Assembly (NCBI RefSeq): GCF_003002825.1
Contig: NZ_PVTE01000015.1
Location: forward strand, 1 to 64,000
DNA from: Spirosoma oryzae
GTDB lineage: Bacteria > Bacteroidota > Bacteroidia > Cytophagales > Spirosomataceae
Length of the DNA stretch: 64,000 nt
Direction: 5' to 3'
The first letter of the stretch is position 1. Each line of letters begins with the position of its first letter. Both the position numbers and the translations under genes were made by a program. Below, one piece after another: positions 53,347-62,285 of the stretch. The notes under the pieces are model-generated. The model saw nothing but the letters and a program-made list of their open reading frames with translations, did not search any database and was not told where the DNA came from.

Positions 53347-53868
53347 ATGACTTTTTCAGCCACGAAAATCCAGCCGTTCAGCTGCTGGCTGCTGCCGCCT
53401 GACGACCAGCCCACGTCCGATGCCGTTCACCTCATCCGACACGACGGCTCGGCAGGTCCTAGCCGCCGGGAAGCCTACCCGCAGCCCTATCAGCTGCTGA
53501 TGCTGGTGGTGGCTGGGACCGTCGTACAGACCGTCGATGAGCAGGTCTGTCTGCTTCAGGCTGGGGAACTCTGCTACGTGCGACCCGGCCAGGTGCAGGG
53601 CTGGACAATGGACGAGAACACCCGCGCCTACCTGCTCTTCGTCCGTCCCACGCCGGGCCACCAGCCCGCCGATCCAGGGACATACCGCTGGTCGTTACCA
53701 CCGACCGATTTCCGGCTGGGGCTGCTCGACCGGCTTTTCGGGCAGCTTCACGCCGTCTGCCACGCGAGTGGGGCTAACCGGCCGGAGCGGGTCACCGGTC
53801 GGCTGCGGCCGTTGCTGGGCTGCCTAGACCGGCTGCTGGCCGATACAGCCCGCTACCAACCCGATTAA
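53347..53868 (+). CDS. AraC-type cupin sensor domain protein (no HTH)
   Basis: I start at ATG 53347 (173 residues). The sequence (PQPYQLLMLVVAGTVVQTVDEQVCLLQAGELCYVRPGQVQGW) is an AraC-type N-terminal cupin. Residues that would follow in AraC proteins (a double helix-turn-helix) are missing; the protein ends after a Leu/Arg-rich helix. It may be a truncated regulator or a free-standing sensor. It lies 12 nt upstream of the ctaD gene and could be in its operon. Confidence 0.65.
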   Translation: MTFSATKIQPFSCWLLPPDDQPTSDAVHLIRHDGSAGPSRREAYPQPYQLLMLVVAGTVVQTVDEQVCLLQAGELCYVRPGQVQGWTMDENTRAYLLFVRPTPGHQPADPGTYRWSLPPTDFRLGLLDRLFGQLHAVCHASGANRPERVTGRLRPLLGCLDRLLADTARYQPD

Positions 53869-53880
53869 CCAATTTCCCTC

Positions 53881-55731
53881 ATGACAACGGATCAACTTCC
53901 CGTGACCGCGCCGACGGCGACCGGCCACGAACCACACTCGTTCTGGACCCGCTACGTCTTCAGCACCGACCACAAGACGATTGCCAAACAGTTTCTACTG
54001 ACGGGCATGGCCTGGGCCGTGATTGGCGGGGGAGCATCCATGCTTATCCGGCTTCAACTGGGCTTTCCCAGTCTGCACCTGCCCATTCTGCACGCGCTGC
54101 TGGGCCGCTACACGTCCGAGTCAGGGCAGCTCACCCCCGACGGCTACCTGGGGCTGGTGTCGATGCACGGGGCTATTATGATGTTTTTCGTGCTGACGGC
54201 GGGGCTGAGCGGCACGTTCAGCAACCTGCTCATTCCACTTCAGATTGGTGCCCGGGATATGGCGTCCGGTTTCATCAATAGGCTTTCCTACTGGTTTTTC
54301 TTTGCGGCCAGCGCGGTCATGTTTTCCGTGTTTTTAGTCGAAACGGGGCCACCCGAAGGGGGCTGGACGGTTTACCCACCCTTGAGCGCGCTACCTCAGG
54401 CATCGGGTGGGTCGGGGCTGGGTATGGTGCTATATCTGCTGGCCTTCGCCTTCTTCGTCGTCTCCACGCTGCTTGGGGGCATCAACTACATCGCCACGGT
54501 GATCAACTATCGTACGCGGGGGATGTCAATGAGCCGCCTGCCGCTGACGGTCTGGGCGTTTCTGTTCACCGCCATCATCGCTACGATGGCCTTTCCTGTG
54601 CTGCTGTCGGCATTTCTGCTGCTATTTTTCGACAACTCGATGGGCACTAGTTTCTTTCTCAGCGAGATATACGTGGGCGGGCAGGCGCTGCCCGAAACGG
54701 GTGGCTCACCCATTCTCTACCAACATCTGTTCTGGTTTCTGGGACACCCCGAAGTCTACATCATCTTTCTACCCGCCCTGGGGATTGCCTCCGAAGTCAT
54801 CGCTACCAACGCCCGAAAACCCATTTTCGGATACCGGGCTATGATTCTTTCGATGGGAGCCATTGTTTTTCTGTCGTTCGTGGTTTGGGCGCATCATATG
54901 TTCGTGTCGGGCATGAATCCGTTTCTGGGGTCGATCTTCATGTTTCTGACGCTGGTGATTGCCGTGCCCTCAGCGGTAAAAGGCTTTAACTACATCACCA
55001 CCCTGTGGCGGGGCAACATTCGCTTTACCCCCGCCATGCTATTCGCTATTGGGCTGGTATCGTTTCTATTCACCGGGGGCGTAACGGGCATCGTGCTGGG
55101 CAATTCAGTGCTCGACATTCAGTTGCACGACACCTATTTCGTGGTCGCCCACTTCCACCTGATTATGGGGTCGGCTTCGTTTTTCGGCACGATGGCGGGT
55201 ATTTATCATTGGTATCCCAAGATGTTTGGCCGGATGATGAGTGCCAAATGGGGCTACGTGCATTTCTGGCTGACATTTGTGGGAGTATACCTGGTCTTTT
55301 TTCCCATGCATTACCTGGGCATTGCGGGCTTTCCGCGTCGGTATTACGCCTTCACCAGCTACGATTTTACCCACGCCTTTAGTGATATGAACGCCTTTAT
55401 CAGCCTGGCGGCTTTCGTCACCTTCGGCGCGCAGTTCATTTTTCTGGTCAACTTTTTCTGGAGTATGTTCCGGGGAAAGCGCGCCCCGCAAAACCCCTGG
55501 CACTCGAATACACTCGAATGGACGACGCCCATCGTGCCGCCCCACGGCAACTGGCCGGACGAGCTGCCGCTGGTGTACCGCTGGCCCTACGACTACAGCA
55601 AACCCGGGGCGCCCGACAATTTCATTCCGCAGACGGTACCCTATGCGCTGACGCCCGAATCGAACCTGCCCCATGAGCAGGCGCTGGTGTCGGCGGAGCG
55701 TGAACTGAGCTTAGTTCAGAATCGGGCATAA
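53881..55731 (+). CDS. ctaD: Haem-copper oxidase subunit I (aa3-type), orphan
   Basis: The 616-residue protein has the twelve-helix pattern of cytochrome c oxidase subunit I with the haem and CuB ligands visible: MHGAIMMF (haem a His), WFLGHPEVYIIFLPALG (CuB His and cross-linked Tyr), WAHHMFVSGM and HDTYFVVAHFHLIMGS. The EVYI motif marks an A-type oxidase. No subunit II or III gene is in the window, so it must use subunits encoded elsewhere or acts in an unusual complex. It lies next to a possible thiosulfate dehydrogenase and could accept electrons from it. Confidence 0.9.
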   Translation: MTTDQLPVTAPTATGHEPHSFWTRYVFSTDHKTIAKQFLLTGMAWAVIGGGASMLIRLQLGFPSLHLPILHALLGRYTSESGQLTPDGYLGLVSMHGAIMMFFVLTAGLSGTFSNLLIPLQIGARDMASGFINRLSYWFFFAASAVMFSVFLVETGPPEGGWTVYPPLSALPQASGGSGLGMVLYLLAFAFFVVSTLLGGINYIATVINYRTRGMSMSRLPLTVWAFLFTAIIATMAFPVLLSAFLLLFFDNSMGTSFFLSEIYVGGQALPETGGSPILYQHLFWFLGHPEVYIIFLPALGIASEVIATNARKPIFGYRAMILSMGAIVFLSFVVWAHHMFVSGMNPFLGSIFMFLTLVIAVPSAVKGFNYITTLWRGNIRFTPAMLFAIGLVSFLFTGGVTGIVLGNSVLDIQLHDTYFVVAHFHLIMGSASFFGTMAGIYHWYPKMFGRMMSAKWGYVHFWLTFVGVYLVFFPMHYLGIAGFPRRYYAFTSYDFTHAFSDMNAFISLAAFVTFGAQFIFLVNFFWSMFRGKRAPQNPWHSNTLEWTTPIVPPHGNWPDELPLVYRWPYDYSKPGAPDNFIPQTVPYALTPESNLPHEQALVSAERELSLVQNRA

Positions 55732-55800
55732 CCATTTGTGATTGGCCGGGTTAGCTCTAAACAATGACCTTTGTTTCAATCAACCGGGGCACCTGCCCTT

Positions 55801-56385
55801 ATGACCATGAAAACCCTACATCACCCTGCTCAGCCCTGGTGGCTCATGCACCTGCACAACGTTTGTTACGCGCTGATGGGCGTCGCCCTGCTCATTCACC
55901 CGACGGAAACCTCACCCCTGCGGACCGGGCTGCTCGGTGGCCTGCTATTGCTGGCGGGCATCTGCACGCTGACGCTGGGCATGCACCGTCGGCAGCGGGG
56001 TGACACCGACAACCTGTGGTTTATTCTCTCCAGCGGTCGCGACATCATTTTCGGTATCTGGCTGCTGGCGGTGATGAATCAGCCGATGGGCGCCATGATT
56101 AACACCATCGGATTGTGGGCCATCATCTACGCCTTTTTGCAGGCCATCGAAGCCAACTTCTATTTTCTGGGTACCCGCGCCAACGAAGACAAAGACTACT
56201 GGGTCGAAGTCATTCACTTCGCGTGCGTCTTCATCGCCGGGGGCTTTGCCTTCCTGCTCATCATGCGCCCCGACGGACTGACGGCCAGCCTGGGCTACGT
56301 GGGGCTGTTTCTGGTGGGGCTAGGGTTGGTGCAGGAACTCCTCACCCGGATGCTTCAGCTCGATGCCACCCGTTACGTTAACTAA
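55801..56385 (+). CDS. HdeD/DUF308-like membrane protein
   Basis: I start at ATG 55801; the frame also has a TTG at 55771. The 194-residue product has five to six hydrophobic helices (LLGGLLLLAGICTLTLGM, IIFGIWLLAVMNQPMG, VIHFACVFIAGGFAFLLIM, VGLFLVGLGLVQELLTRM) with short charged loops. This resembles the HdeD/DUF308 family of acid- and stress-linked membrane proteins. It lies between ctaD and a TSUP half-transporter in one direction with short spacing. Function unknown. Confidence 0.6.
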   Translation: MTMKTLHHPAQPWWLMHLHNVCYALMGVALLIHPTETSPLRTGLLGGLLLLAGICTLTLGMHRRQRGDTDNLWFILSSGRDIIFGIWLLAVMNQPMGAMINTIGLWAIIYAFLQAIEANFYFLGTRANEDKDYWVEVIHFACVFIAGGFAFLLIMRPDGLTASLGYVGLFLVGLGLVQELLTRMLQLDATRYVN

Positions 56386-56393
56386 GCCGCACC

Positions 56394-56762
56394 ATGACAC
56401 ATGTCCTGCTCTTAGTACTGCTGGGTCTGGTGGCCGGGGCGCTGAGTGGCCTGATCGGCATCGGAGGCGGCATCATCATCGTACCGGCCCTGGTACTGCT
56501 GTTCGGCTTCTCACAGATCACCGCGCAGGGAACGGCCCTGGCGACATTGATTCCCCCCGTAGGCCTGCTGGCCGCTTACGCGTATTACCGCGAGGGGGCC
56601 ATCGATCTGCACGCGGCCATCTGGATTGCGGCTGGCTTTCTAATCGGTGGTTTTCTGGGAGCCAAAATCGCTACGGCCATTCCGGTCAACCTGCTGACCA
56701 AAGGCTTTGCCCTGCTGCTCGTCTTTATCGCCGTGAAACTGTGGTTCGGGGGTGCTCACTAA
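56394..56762 (+). CDS. TSUP-family (TauE/SafE) half-size permease
   Basis: The 122-residue protein (LLLVLLGLVAGALSGLIGIGGGIIIVPALVLLFG, in part GLIGIGGGIII) has the first-half signature of TSUP permeases and about four hydrophobic helices. Normal TSUP proteins have two such halves (~250 residues), so this would need to dimerise. It lies 8 nt after the HdeD-like gene and 14 nt before the TsdA-like gene. TSUP members move sulfite, sulfolactate and related anions, which suits the sulfur genes downstream. Confidence 0.8.
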   Translation: MTHVLLLVLLGLVAGALSGLIGIGGGIIIVPALVLLFGFSQITAQGTALATLIPPVGLLAAYAYYREGAIDLHAAIWIAAGFLIGGFLGAKIATAIPVNLLTKGFALLLVFIAVKLWFGGAH

Positions 56763-56776
56763 CTGATTTCTTTTTG

Positions 56777-57853
56777 ATGAATACTAACCCAACATCCCCC
56801 AATCCCTTTCGTCGGCTTGTTCGGCCGCTGATGGCCCTGGGTGGGCTAACGGCCCTATTAGTCGTGGGCCTGCTGCTGACGCTGATGCTGTGGCTGAACG
56901 GCTCGGCCACGCAGCCGGTTGCGTTGGCGACGGCCACCCGCACGCCGGTGAGCACGGCTACGTCGACTACCCCGGCCGCGCAGCCTAAACCCGCCTACTG
57001 GCACCCGCCCGGCGACAGCCAGTTGCCCGCAGGCGAAGCGGGCAGGCAAGTCAGCTACGGCCGCGAGCTGGTAGCGCACACGGCAAAATACCTCGGTCCG
57101 GCGGGGTCGGTTAGGCACCTGTCCAACGGCATGAACTGCCAGAACTGCCACCTCGACGCCGGTACGAAGGTGCTGGGCAACAATTACTCGGCCGTTTTCT
57201 CGACCTACCCCAAATACCGCGAACGGTCGGGCACCAAAGAAACCATCGTTAAGCGCATCCGCGACTGTTTCGAGCGCAGCCTCAACGGACGCTCGCCCGA
57301 CAGCAGCAGCCGCGAAATGCGGGCGATGGTAGCCTACATGAAATGGCTGGGCACCGGTGTACCCAAAGGCGACAAACCTAACGGGGCCGGGCTAGAAAAG
57401 CTGGCTTACCTTGACCGGGCCGCCAGCCCCGACAAAGGTAAGCTGGTGTACACCACCAAATGCCAGAGCTGCCACGGTGCCAAGGGGGAAGGTATTACCG
57501 TCGCGGGCGACGCCCAGTATACCTACCCGCCCCTGTGGGGTCCCCACAGCTACAACGACGGCGCGGGCCTGTTCCGGCTGTCGAACTTTGCGGGCTACGT
57601 CAAGAACAATATGCCGTTTGGAGCCAGTTACGAAAGTCCAATGCTGACCGACGCGGAAGCCTGGGACGTGGCCGCGTTCATCAACTCGATGCCCCGGCCC
57701 CACCGGGATCAGCGTCACGACTGGCCCAAACCAGCCGCCAAGCCCGTCGATTTTCCCTTCGCGCCTTACGCCGATTCATTCAGCGAAAAGCAGCACAAAT
57801 ACGGCCCCTACCAGCCTATCGCCGACGCGAAAAAGAAAGCGACAAAGGCATAA
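56777..57853 (+). CDS. TsdA-like dihaem cytochrome c (thiosulfate dehydrogenase-like)
   Basis: I start at ATG 56777; an in-frame start at 56363 only covers the TSUP gene in another frame. The 358-residue protein has an N-terminal membrane anchor (LMALGGLTALLVVGLLLTLMLWL) and two haem sites, NCQNCHLD and CQSCHGAK. The first is followed by TYPKYRERSG and DCFERSLNG, typical of thiosulfate dehydrogenase TsdA, and the second by VTVAG...PPLWG and MPFG. It probably oxidises thiosulfate to tetrathionate in the periplasm and passes electrons to a cytochrome oxidase. The nearby ctaD and DsrE-like genes support a sulfur-oxidation role. Confidence 0.78.
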   Translation: MNTNPTSPNPFRRLVRPLMALGGLTALLVVGLLLTLMLWLNGSATQPVALATATRTPVSTATSTTPAAQPKPAYWHPPGDSQLPAGEAGRQVSYGRELVAHTAKYLGPAGSVRHLSNGMNCQNCHLDAGTKVLGNNYSAVFSTYPKYRERSGTKETIVKRIRDCFERSLNGRSPDSSSREMRAMVAYMKWLGTGVPKGDKPNGAGLEKLAYLDRAASPDKGKLVYTTKCQSCHGAKGEGITVAGDAQYTYPPLWGPHSYNDGAGLFRLSNFAGYVKNNMPFGASYESPMLTDAEAWDVAAFINSMPRPHRDQRHDWPKPAAKPVDFPFAPYADSFSEKQHKYGPYQPIADAKKKATKA

Positions 57854-57916
57854 AGTTATCCCGTTTCCAGCGGGTAAACCAACGTTAATTCTCAACTTTT
57901 TAACAACAAACCTGGC

Positions 57917-58372
57917 ATGAAGACTCTGAAAATTCTGCTCCTCACCGCCTGTATCGGCGCAACGCTACCCACAATGGCCCAGACCACCAACCCCGCCACC
58001 TTTCACGGTGCCGACGCTACCAAATCGACCTACCGGGCCGTCTATCAGCTCGACAATGAAGAGCCGGATCGAATCAAAGGTACGCTCCGCAACATCCAGA
58101 ATGCCATCAACGACCCGCGCCTAAAGGGTAAACTACAGCTCGAACTCGTGGTGTTCGGGGCGGGGGTTGCAGCTTTCAAAAAAGAGAGTGGCTACGAAGA
58201 AACGGTGAAGAAACTCCAGGACCAGGGCGTGGTTCTGGCGATGTGCGAAAACACCATGCGCGAACGCAAAATCACCAAAGATGAGCTGTTTCCCTTCCTT
58301 TCCTACGTGCCCAGCGGCAACGGCGAACTGATCATCCGGGGGCAGGACGGCTGGACGATTATACACCCTTAA
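57917..58372 (+). CDS. DsrE-family secreted protein
   Basis: The 151-residue protein has a signal peptide (ILLLTACIGATLPTMAQ) and a DsrE/DsrF-like fold (YRAVYQLDNEEPDRIKGTLRNIQNAIND, QLELVVFGAGVAAFK, LQDQGVVLAMCENTMRERK). The Cys in AMCENT aligns with the position used by sulfur-carrier relatives, but members in the periplasm are uncharacterised. It follows the TsdA-like gene by 63 nt. It likely takes part in sulfur handling; exact role unknown. Confidence 0.75.
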   Translation: MKTLKILLLTACIGATLPTMAQTTNPATFHGADATKSTYRAVYQLDNEEPDRIKGTLRNIQNAINDPRLKGKLQLELVVFGAGVAAFKKESGYEETVKKLQDQGVVLAMCENTMRERKITKDELFPFLSYVPSGNGELIIRGQDGWTIIHP

Positions 58373-58409
58373 AAAGTCTATGGTATTCAGGTTACGGCTT
58401 ACGGTGGTC

Positions 58410-58500
58410 AGACGAGTCGATATGCCGTACGTCTCGTGGGAACATCGATGCGCCAGTCCCGGCAGGTCCGCCGGTGCGGGGGAACCGCAACTGAAAACCG
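58410..58500 (+). promoter_or_regulatory. Possible structured RNA leader
   Basis: Three stem-loops in a row precede the binding-protein gene: ACGAG/CTCGT around 58413-58437, CCGGC/GCCGG near 58462-58477, and TGCGG/CCGCA near 58478-58492. No known riboswitch consensus was recognised. It may be a cis-regulatory element or a chance GC-rich fold. Confidence 0.35.
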
Positions 58501-58523
58501 AAATTCAAAAACTATAAACTCCT

Positions 58524-59450
58524 ATGAAACTCCCCCTTCTGACCGCCCTGCTGATGAGCACTCTGTCAACCCAGGCCCAGCCGATGGCCGATAAACCCCA
58601 CCGCTACGACCCACCCTGGAACGAGCCGCCCACCGGGGGCGTGTCGTTTACCGTACCCGGCGTCGACAATGTACCCGACCTCTACGGCGACATCGTCAAC
58701 CCCCAACTTGTCGTCTTTATGGGCGGCAATCAGTTTATGGTGCTCGATGAACTGCTGACGGCCTTTAAAAAGCAGTACCCGGCCTACACCCGTATTTTCG
58801 TGGAAACGCTGCCGCCGGGTATCTTAGCGAAGCAGATGAACAGCGGCTCCATCGTCATCGGCAACATGCGGATCGACCACCAGCCCGACGTGTACCTGGG
58901 CGGTAAAAAACGCGTCGAGGAAAACCGCGACAAACTCAACGGCATCGTCACCTACGCCCGTAATAAACTGGCGATCATGGTCAGAAAAGGGAATCCGAAG
59001 CAGGTGAAAACGCTCAACGATCTGGGTCGGGCCGACCTGCGGGTAAGTATGCCCAACCCGGCCTGGGAGGGTATCGGTGGGCGCATCGAGGAAGCCTACG
59101 TCAAGGCCGGGGGCGACGCGCTGAAGTCGGCCATCATGCAGCAGAAAGTAAGCGACAAAACCACCTTTCTGACCCAGATTCACCACCGGCAGACGCCCAT
59201 GCGGGTGCTGTACGATCAGTCCGACGCGGGGCCGGTCTGGTACACCGAAGCGTTTTACCAGCAGATGCTAAAGAACCCGGTTGACCTTGTACCGATTCCC
59301 GACAACCACAACGTGGTAGCCGAGTACATGGGTGGTGTCGTCAAAACGGCCCCACACGCCCAGGCCGGTGCCGACTTCGTGAACTTCCTGATGAGCCCAA
59401 CGGGCCAGGCGATCTACAAAAAGTACGGCTTCATGCCCCCAAAATTGTAA
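58524..59450 (+). CDS. Periplasmic substrate-binding protein (AcfC/ModA-like)
   Basis: The 308-residue protein has a signal peptide (LPLLTALLMSTLSTQAQ) and type-2 binding-protein features (LVVFMGGNQFMVLDELLTAFKKQYP, VYLGGKKRVEENRD, NKLAIMVRKGNPKQVKTLNDLG, ending GADFVNFLMSPTGQAIYKKYGF). It is a distant relative of the gene at 52383-53126. No permease or ATPase is near. The gene follows a possible structured leader. The ligand could be an oxyanion or a metal-linked compound; this cannot be told from sequence. Confidence 0.75.
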   Translation: MKLPLLTALLMSTLSTQAQPMADKPHRYDPPWNEPPTGGVSFTVPGVDNVPDLYGDIVNPQLVVFMGGNQFMVLDELLTAFKKQYPAYTRIFVETLPPGILAKQMNSGSIVIGNMRIDHQPDVYLGGKKRVEENRDKLNGIVTYARNKLAIMVRKGNPKQVKTLNDLGRADLRVSMPNPAWEGIGGRIEEAYVKAGGDALKSAIMQQKVSDKTTFLTQIHHRQTPMRVLYDQSDAGPVWYTEAFYQQMLKNPVDLVPIPDNHNVVAEYMGGVVKTAPHAQAGADFVNFLMSPTGQAIYKKYGFMPPKL

Positions 59451-59534
59451 GGACCAGCCCATTGCCGACGCAACCTCTGCACCGGTCTGTCCGTATCAGT
59501 CCATAATGTCATCACGTCTAAAAAAAGCATAAAA

Positions 59535-60689
59535 ATGATTGTACCCAAATCACTACTGATTGGCATGCTGGCGCTGAGTGCCACAGCCTGTATGGATCAC
59601 CGGGAGCCGCCAATCGACTTCTCGCCGACGGTTCACATTGTCTCGCCCGTAGCCAACGCCCGCGTAGCCCGGGGGGACGGCCGACCAGGAGCCGGTAGTT
59701 TCAACGGTAGCGGTTTCGAGATCAACGTGGAAGTAATTACCCACGACTCGGTCAACGTTATTACCAACGAAAGTCTGAACATCCGTAACACGGCCCTGCT
59801 GGGTAATCCCAATCCCAATATGCCGGGACTCACGGTTACCTTCGACACGGATCTGATCAAGCCCGACGGGGGGATCATTCCGAAAAACACGAATCTGGCG
59901 AACCTGTTCAACATTGCCGGTACCGACGACACTCCCGGTGCAGGCGTCACGATGTGGACCGGGTGGCACGTCCTGGAATCGCTGCCGGTGGATGTCAGCC
60001 AGTTCACCATCACAGTATCGGTTCAGGATAAGGCGGGCAAAACGGGTACCGATAAAATTACCCTTGCCGTTGCCAGCGGTGCCGGTGTGGCTACCAGCGG
60101 ACAGGCCTTGACCCCGCTCCCTCTACCAACCCTCAACACGACCGGAGCCGATAATCCGGCTGGACCGGTGGTGACGATACTGGCGCCCCGTACGCCTTCC
60201 AGCGTAGCAACCGGCCCCACTGCCGCCCCGACCCCACCCACCAACGCATCGCTGTTTTTCGTCCAGGTATCCGCCCTCGACGTAAGCCGGGCGGGCATTG
60301 GCGTCAATGAAAACGGGGATGGACGCGATGACGCGACCCGGGGGACGATTGTTGACCCTACCCAGTCTTCCAAAGGGCCTAATCGCTACGTGACCGGGCT
60401 GACGGTGACCTTCGACGTCCCCCTGTTGCAACCCACTGGCAACATCATCGTGGCTGGCGACAACCTGGCCCCCGTATTCAACATTGCGGGTAGCGAACTG
60501 GATCCAACCGGGTACGTGCGCACGACCTTCGGTTGGGTCGTTGGTGGCTCGCTACTGCTGCCGCCGGGCAAAACGTCGGTTACGATTACCGCGCGGGTAA
60601 CGGATAACACGGGCAAAACCGGAACCGCAACCCGCGTCGTGCAGATCAGTCCCGTTGTCAATGGACAGCGATTAACGCCGAATTCATAG
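59535..60689 (+). CDS. Lipoprotein with two tandem Ig-like domains
   Basis: The 384-residue protein has a lipoprotein signal (SLLIGMLALSATAC). Two similar domains follow: both contain GLTVTFDxxLxxPxGxII, then NLFNIAG or PVFNIAG, then a GW-containing segment and DKAGKTGT or DNTGKTGT near the end. The repeats are about 165-180 residues each and resemble Ig-like or cadherin-like exposed domains. It may be surface-exposed and bind or display something. It is followed by a strong intrinsic terminator. Function unknown. Confidence 0.65.
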   Translation: MIVPKSLLIGMLALSATACMDHREPPIDFSPTVHIVSPVANARVARGDGRPGAGSFNGSGFEINVEVITHDSVNVITNESLNIRNTALLGNPNPNMPGLTVTFDTDLIKPDGGIIPKNTNLANLFNIAGTDDTPGAGVTMWTGWHVLESLPVDVSQFTITVSVQDKAGKTGTDKITLAVASGAGVATSGQALTPLPLPTLNTTGADNPAGPVVTILAPRTPSSVATGPTAAPTPPTNASLFFVQVSALDVSRAGIGVNENGDGRDDATRGTIVDPTQSSKGPNRYVTGLTVTFDVPLLQPTGNIIVAGDNLAPVFNIAGSELDPTGYVRTTFGWVVGGSLLLPPGKTSVTITARVTDNTGKTGTATRVVQISPVVNGQRLTPNS

Positions 60690-60694
60690 TCTAG

Positions 60695-60716
60695 AACGCC
60701 CGGTACCGGGCGTTTT
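60695..60716 (+). terminator. Intrinsic terminator
   Basis: AACGCCCGGTACCGGGCGTT is a perfect palindrome followed by TT, giving a TTTT run with the stem end. It lies just after the tandem-domain lipoprotein gene. Confidence 0.75.
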
Positions 60717-60754
60717 GGCTTATCTTTAGGTTCACCTCAACCCGAAAACAACCC

Positions 60755-62200
60755 ATGCGCTATTTTATCCTGCTGCTCGTCACTAGTTTATTGACTGGCT
60801 GCGACCACAAACTGGACCCCACTCTTCCGGGAGACACCAATCCGGTGATGATTTCGTCGCTGGACCGGGTGTACACCGCCGATCAGAGTTCCAATACCGT
60901 TTCCGTTATTGATCCCTCCACCGACAAACTGCTGGGGCAGATCAAATTCGGTACCGGTCGCCCCGATCATCTAAGTCCACTCTACAACCACGAGGTAAAT
61001 GTGCATGGGCTGGGCGTTTCGCCCGACAATCGGTATCTGGCCGTGGTGTCCACGCTCACTAATTCGGTTTCCTTTGTGGATTTGATGACCAATCTGGTCA
61101 GCATGAAAACCTACGTGGGCCGCAACCCACACGAAGGTTTTTTCTCGCCTGACGGCAAGCAGTACTGGCTGGCCGTGCGGGGCGAAAACTACGTTTCCGT
61201 CATTGATATGAGCACCCAGCAGGAAATTAGGCGGGTCGTTACAGCGAACGGGCCCAGCATGGTCGTCTTTCGGCCCGATGGGCTGGTGGCCTTCGTGAAT
61301 CATTCGTTTACCGCAGAAATCGACGTCATCGATACCAAAACCTACCAGGTAATCAAACGTGTTCCGGTGGTGAGCCCGTTTTCGCCCAACCTGGCGGCCA
61401 CCTTCGACGGCAATCAGGTCTGGTTTACCCACAAGGACGTTGGTAAAGTCAGTGTGCTCAATGCCCGAACGTATGAAATTGAAGGCGTGATTGATACCGG
61501 GCCCGGCACCAACCACGTGAACTTTGCCGGTCCTGACGGGGGTACCCGTTACAGCGGCAGTGCGGCCGGTGCGTTTGCCTACGTAACCGTCGGCGGGGAA
61601 AACGCGGTGAAGGTTTATAGCCGGGACCGGCAGTTGGTGTCCACCATACCGACGGGTCCCAATCCCCACGGCGTCTGGCCATCGGGCGACGGCAGTAAGG
61701 TGTACGTTGGCCTGGAGAACGGCGATGCCGTCGACGTGATCGACACCAAAACGAACACGAAGCGAACGGAAATCGCCAGCGGCCAGGCTCCCCAGGCACT
61801 CATCTACGTGGTGAAAGCGGTGCCGCCCCCCGCCACGGGCCTGACGAATCTGGTTCCCCTGGCCAGTGGGCCGCCCCTTAACGTGCGCCTGAGCCCGGTG
61901 GGAACCCCGCCCGTTCCAGGGGTGGGGGGTGGAGTAACGCTTCGCACCATCGATGGGGTGGATGAAGCAATTCTGATGCTCAAGAAACTGGCTCCCACGA
62001 CGACGTATACCCTATACCTGTCCGATCAGAAAACCGTGGCGGTTAACCCGGAGGCCGTGCTGAGTTTCACCACTGACGATCAGGGGGCGGTGGAGACCTA
62101 TGCCTATTACCAGATAAAGCTGCGATTGACGGGCCGGTATATGCTGGTTCTGCAGGGCGACAAAAACCCGGCCGCTGCGGTGGTGCTGAGTACACCCTGA
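60755..62200 (+). CDS. YVTN-type beta-propeller lipoprotein
   Basis: The 481-residue protein has a lipoprotein signal (ILLLVTSLLTGC) and about seven repeats of the YVTN/lactonase-like propeller: NTVSVIDPSTDKLLGQIKFG, NSVSFVDLMTNLVSMKTYVGRNPHEGFFSPDGKQ, YVSVIDMSTQQEIRRV and others. A C-terminal extension (about 365-481) is a Greek-key-like region. It is similar to the next propeller gene at 62909, with a DUF305 gene between. Such proteins occur on the surface of environmental bacteria; function unknown. Confidence 0.8.
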   Translation: MRYFILLLVTSLLTGCDHKLDPTLPGDTNPVMISSLDRVYTADQSSNTVSVIDPSTDKLLGQIKFGTGRPDHLSPLYNHEVNVHGLGVSPDNRYLAVVSTLTNSVSFVDLMTNLVSMKTYVGRNPHEGFFSPDGKQYWLAVRGENYVSVIDMSTQQEIRRVVTANGPSMVVFRPDGLVAFVNHSFTAEIDVIDTKTYQVIKRVPVVSPFSPNLAATFDGNQVWFTHKDVGKVSVLNARTYEIEGVIDTGPGTNHVNFAGPDGGTRYSGSAAGAFAYVTVGGENAVKVYSRDRQLVSTIPTGPNPHGVWPSGDGSKVYVGLENGDAVDVIDTKTNTKRTEIASGQAPQALIYVVKAVPPPATGLTNLVPLASGPPLNVRLSPVGTPPVPGVGGGVTLRTIDGVDEAILMLKKLAPTTTYTLYLSDQKTVAVNPEAVLSFTTDDQGAVETYAYYQIKLRLTGRYMLVLQGDKNPAAAVVLSTP

Positions 62201-62285
62201 TCGGCCGCAGGAGCACCGGGGATGTTCCCCGGACAAACCAGTTCGTGTCCAGATTCACGACTCTTTGCCTGTCAACTCAACGTAT

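Noticed and set aside
55105-55674. 189-residue minus-strand ORF opposite ctaD
   Set aside because: ctaD has all haem and copper ligands; the antisense frame has no family signal.
56363-57853. 496-residue start for the TsdA-like cytochrome
   Set aside because: The first 138 residues are an out-of-frame reading of the TSUP gene, without domain features. The ATG at 56777 gives a membrane anchor directly.
60971-61669. 232-residue minus-strand ORF inside the propeller gene
   Set aside because: Shadow of repeated propeller codons on the plus strand.
62216-62232. Hairpin CCGGGGA/TTCCCCGG as terminator
   Set aside because: No T-run follows, and it lies between two same-strand genes; may be a chance GC-rich dyad.
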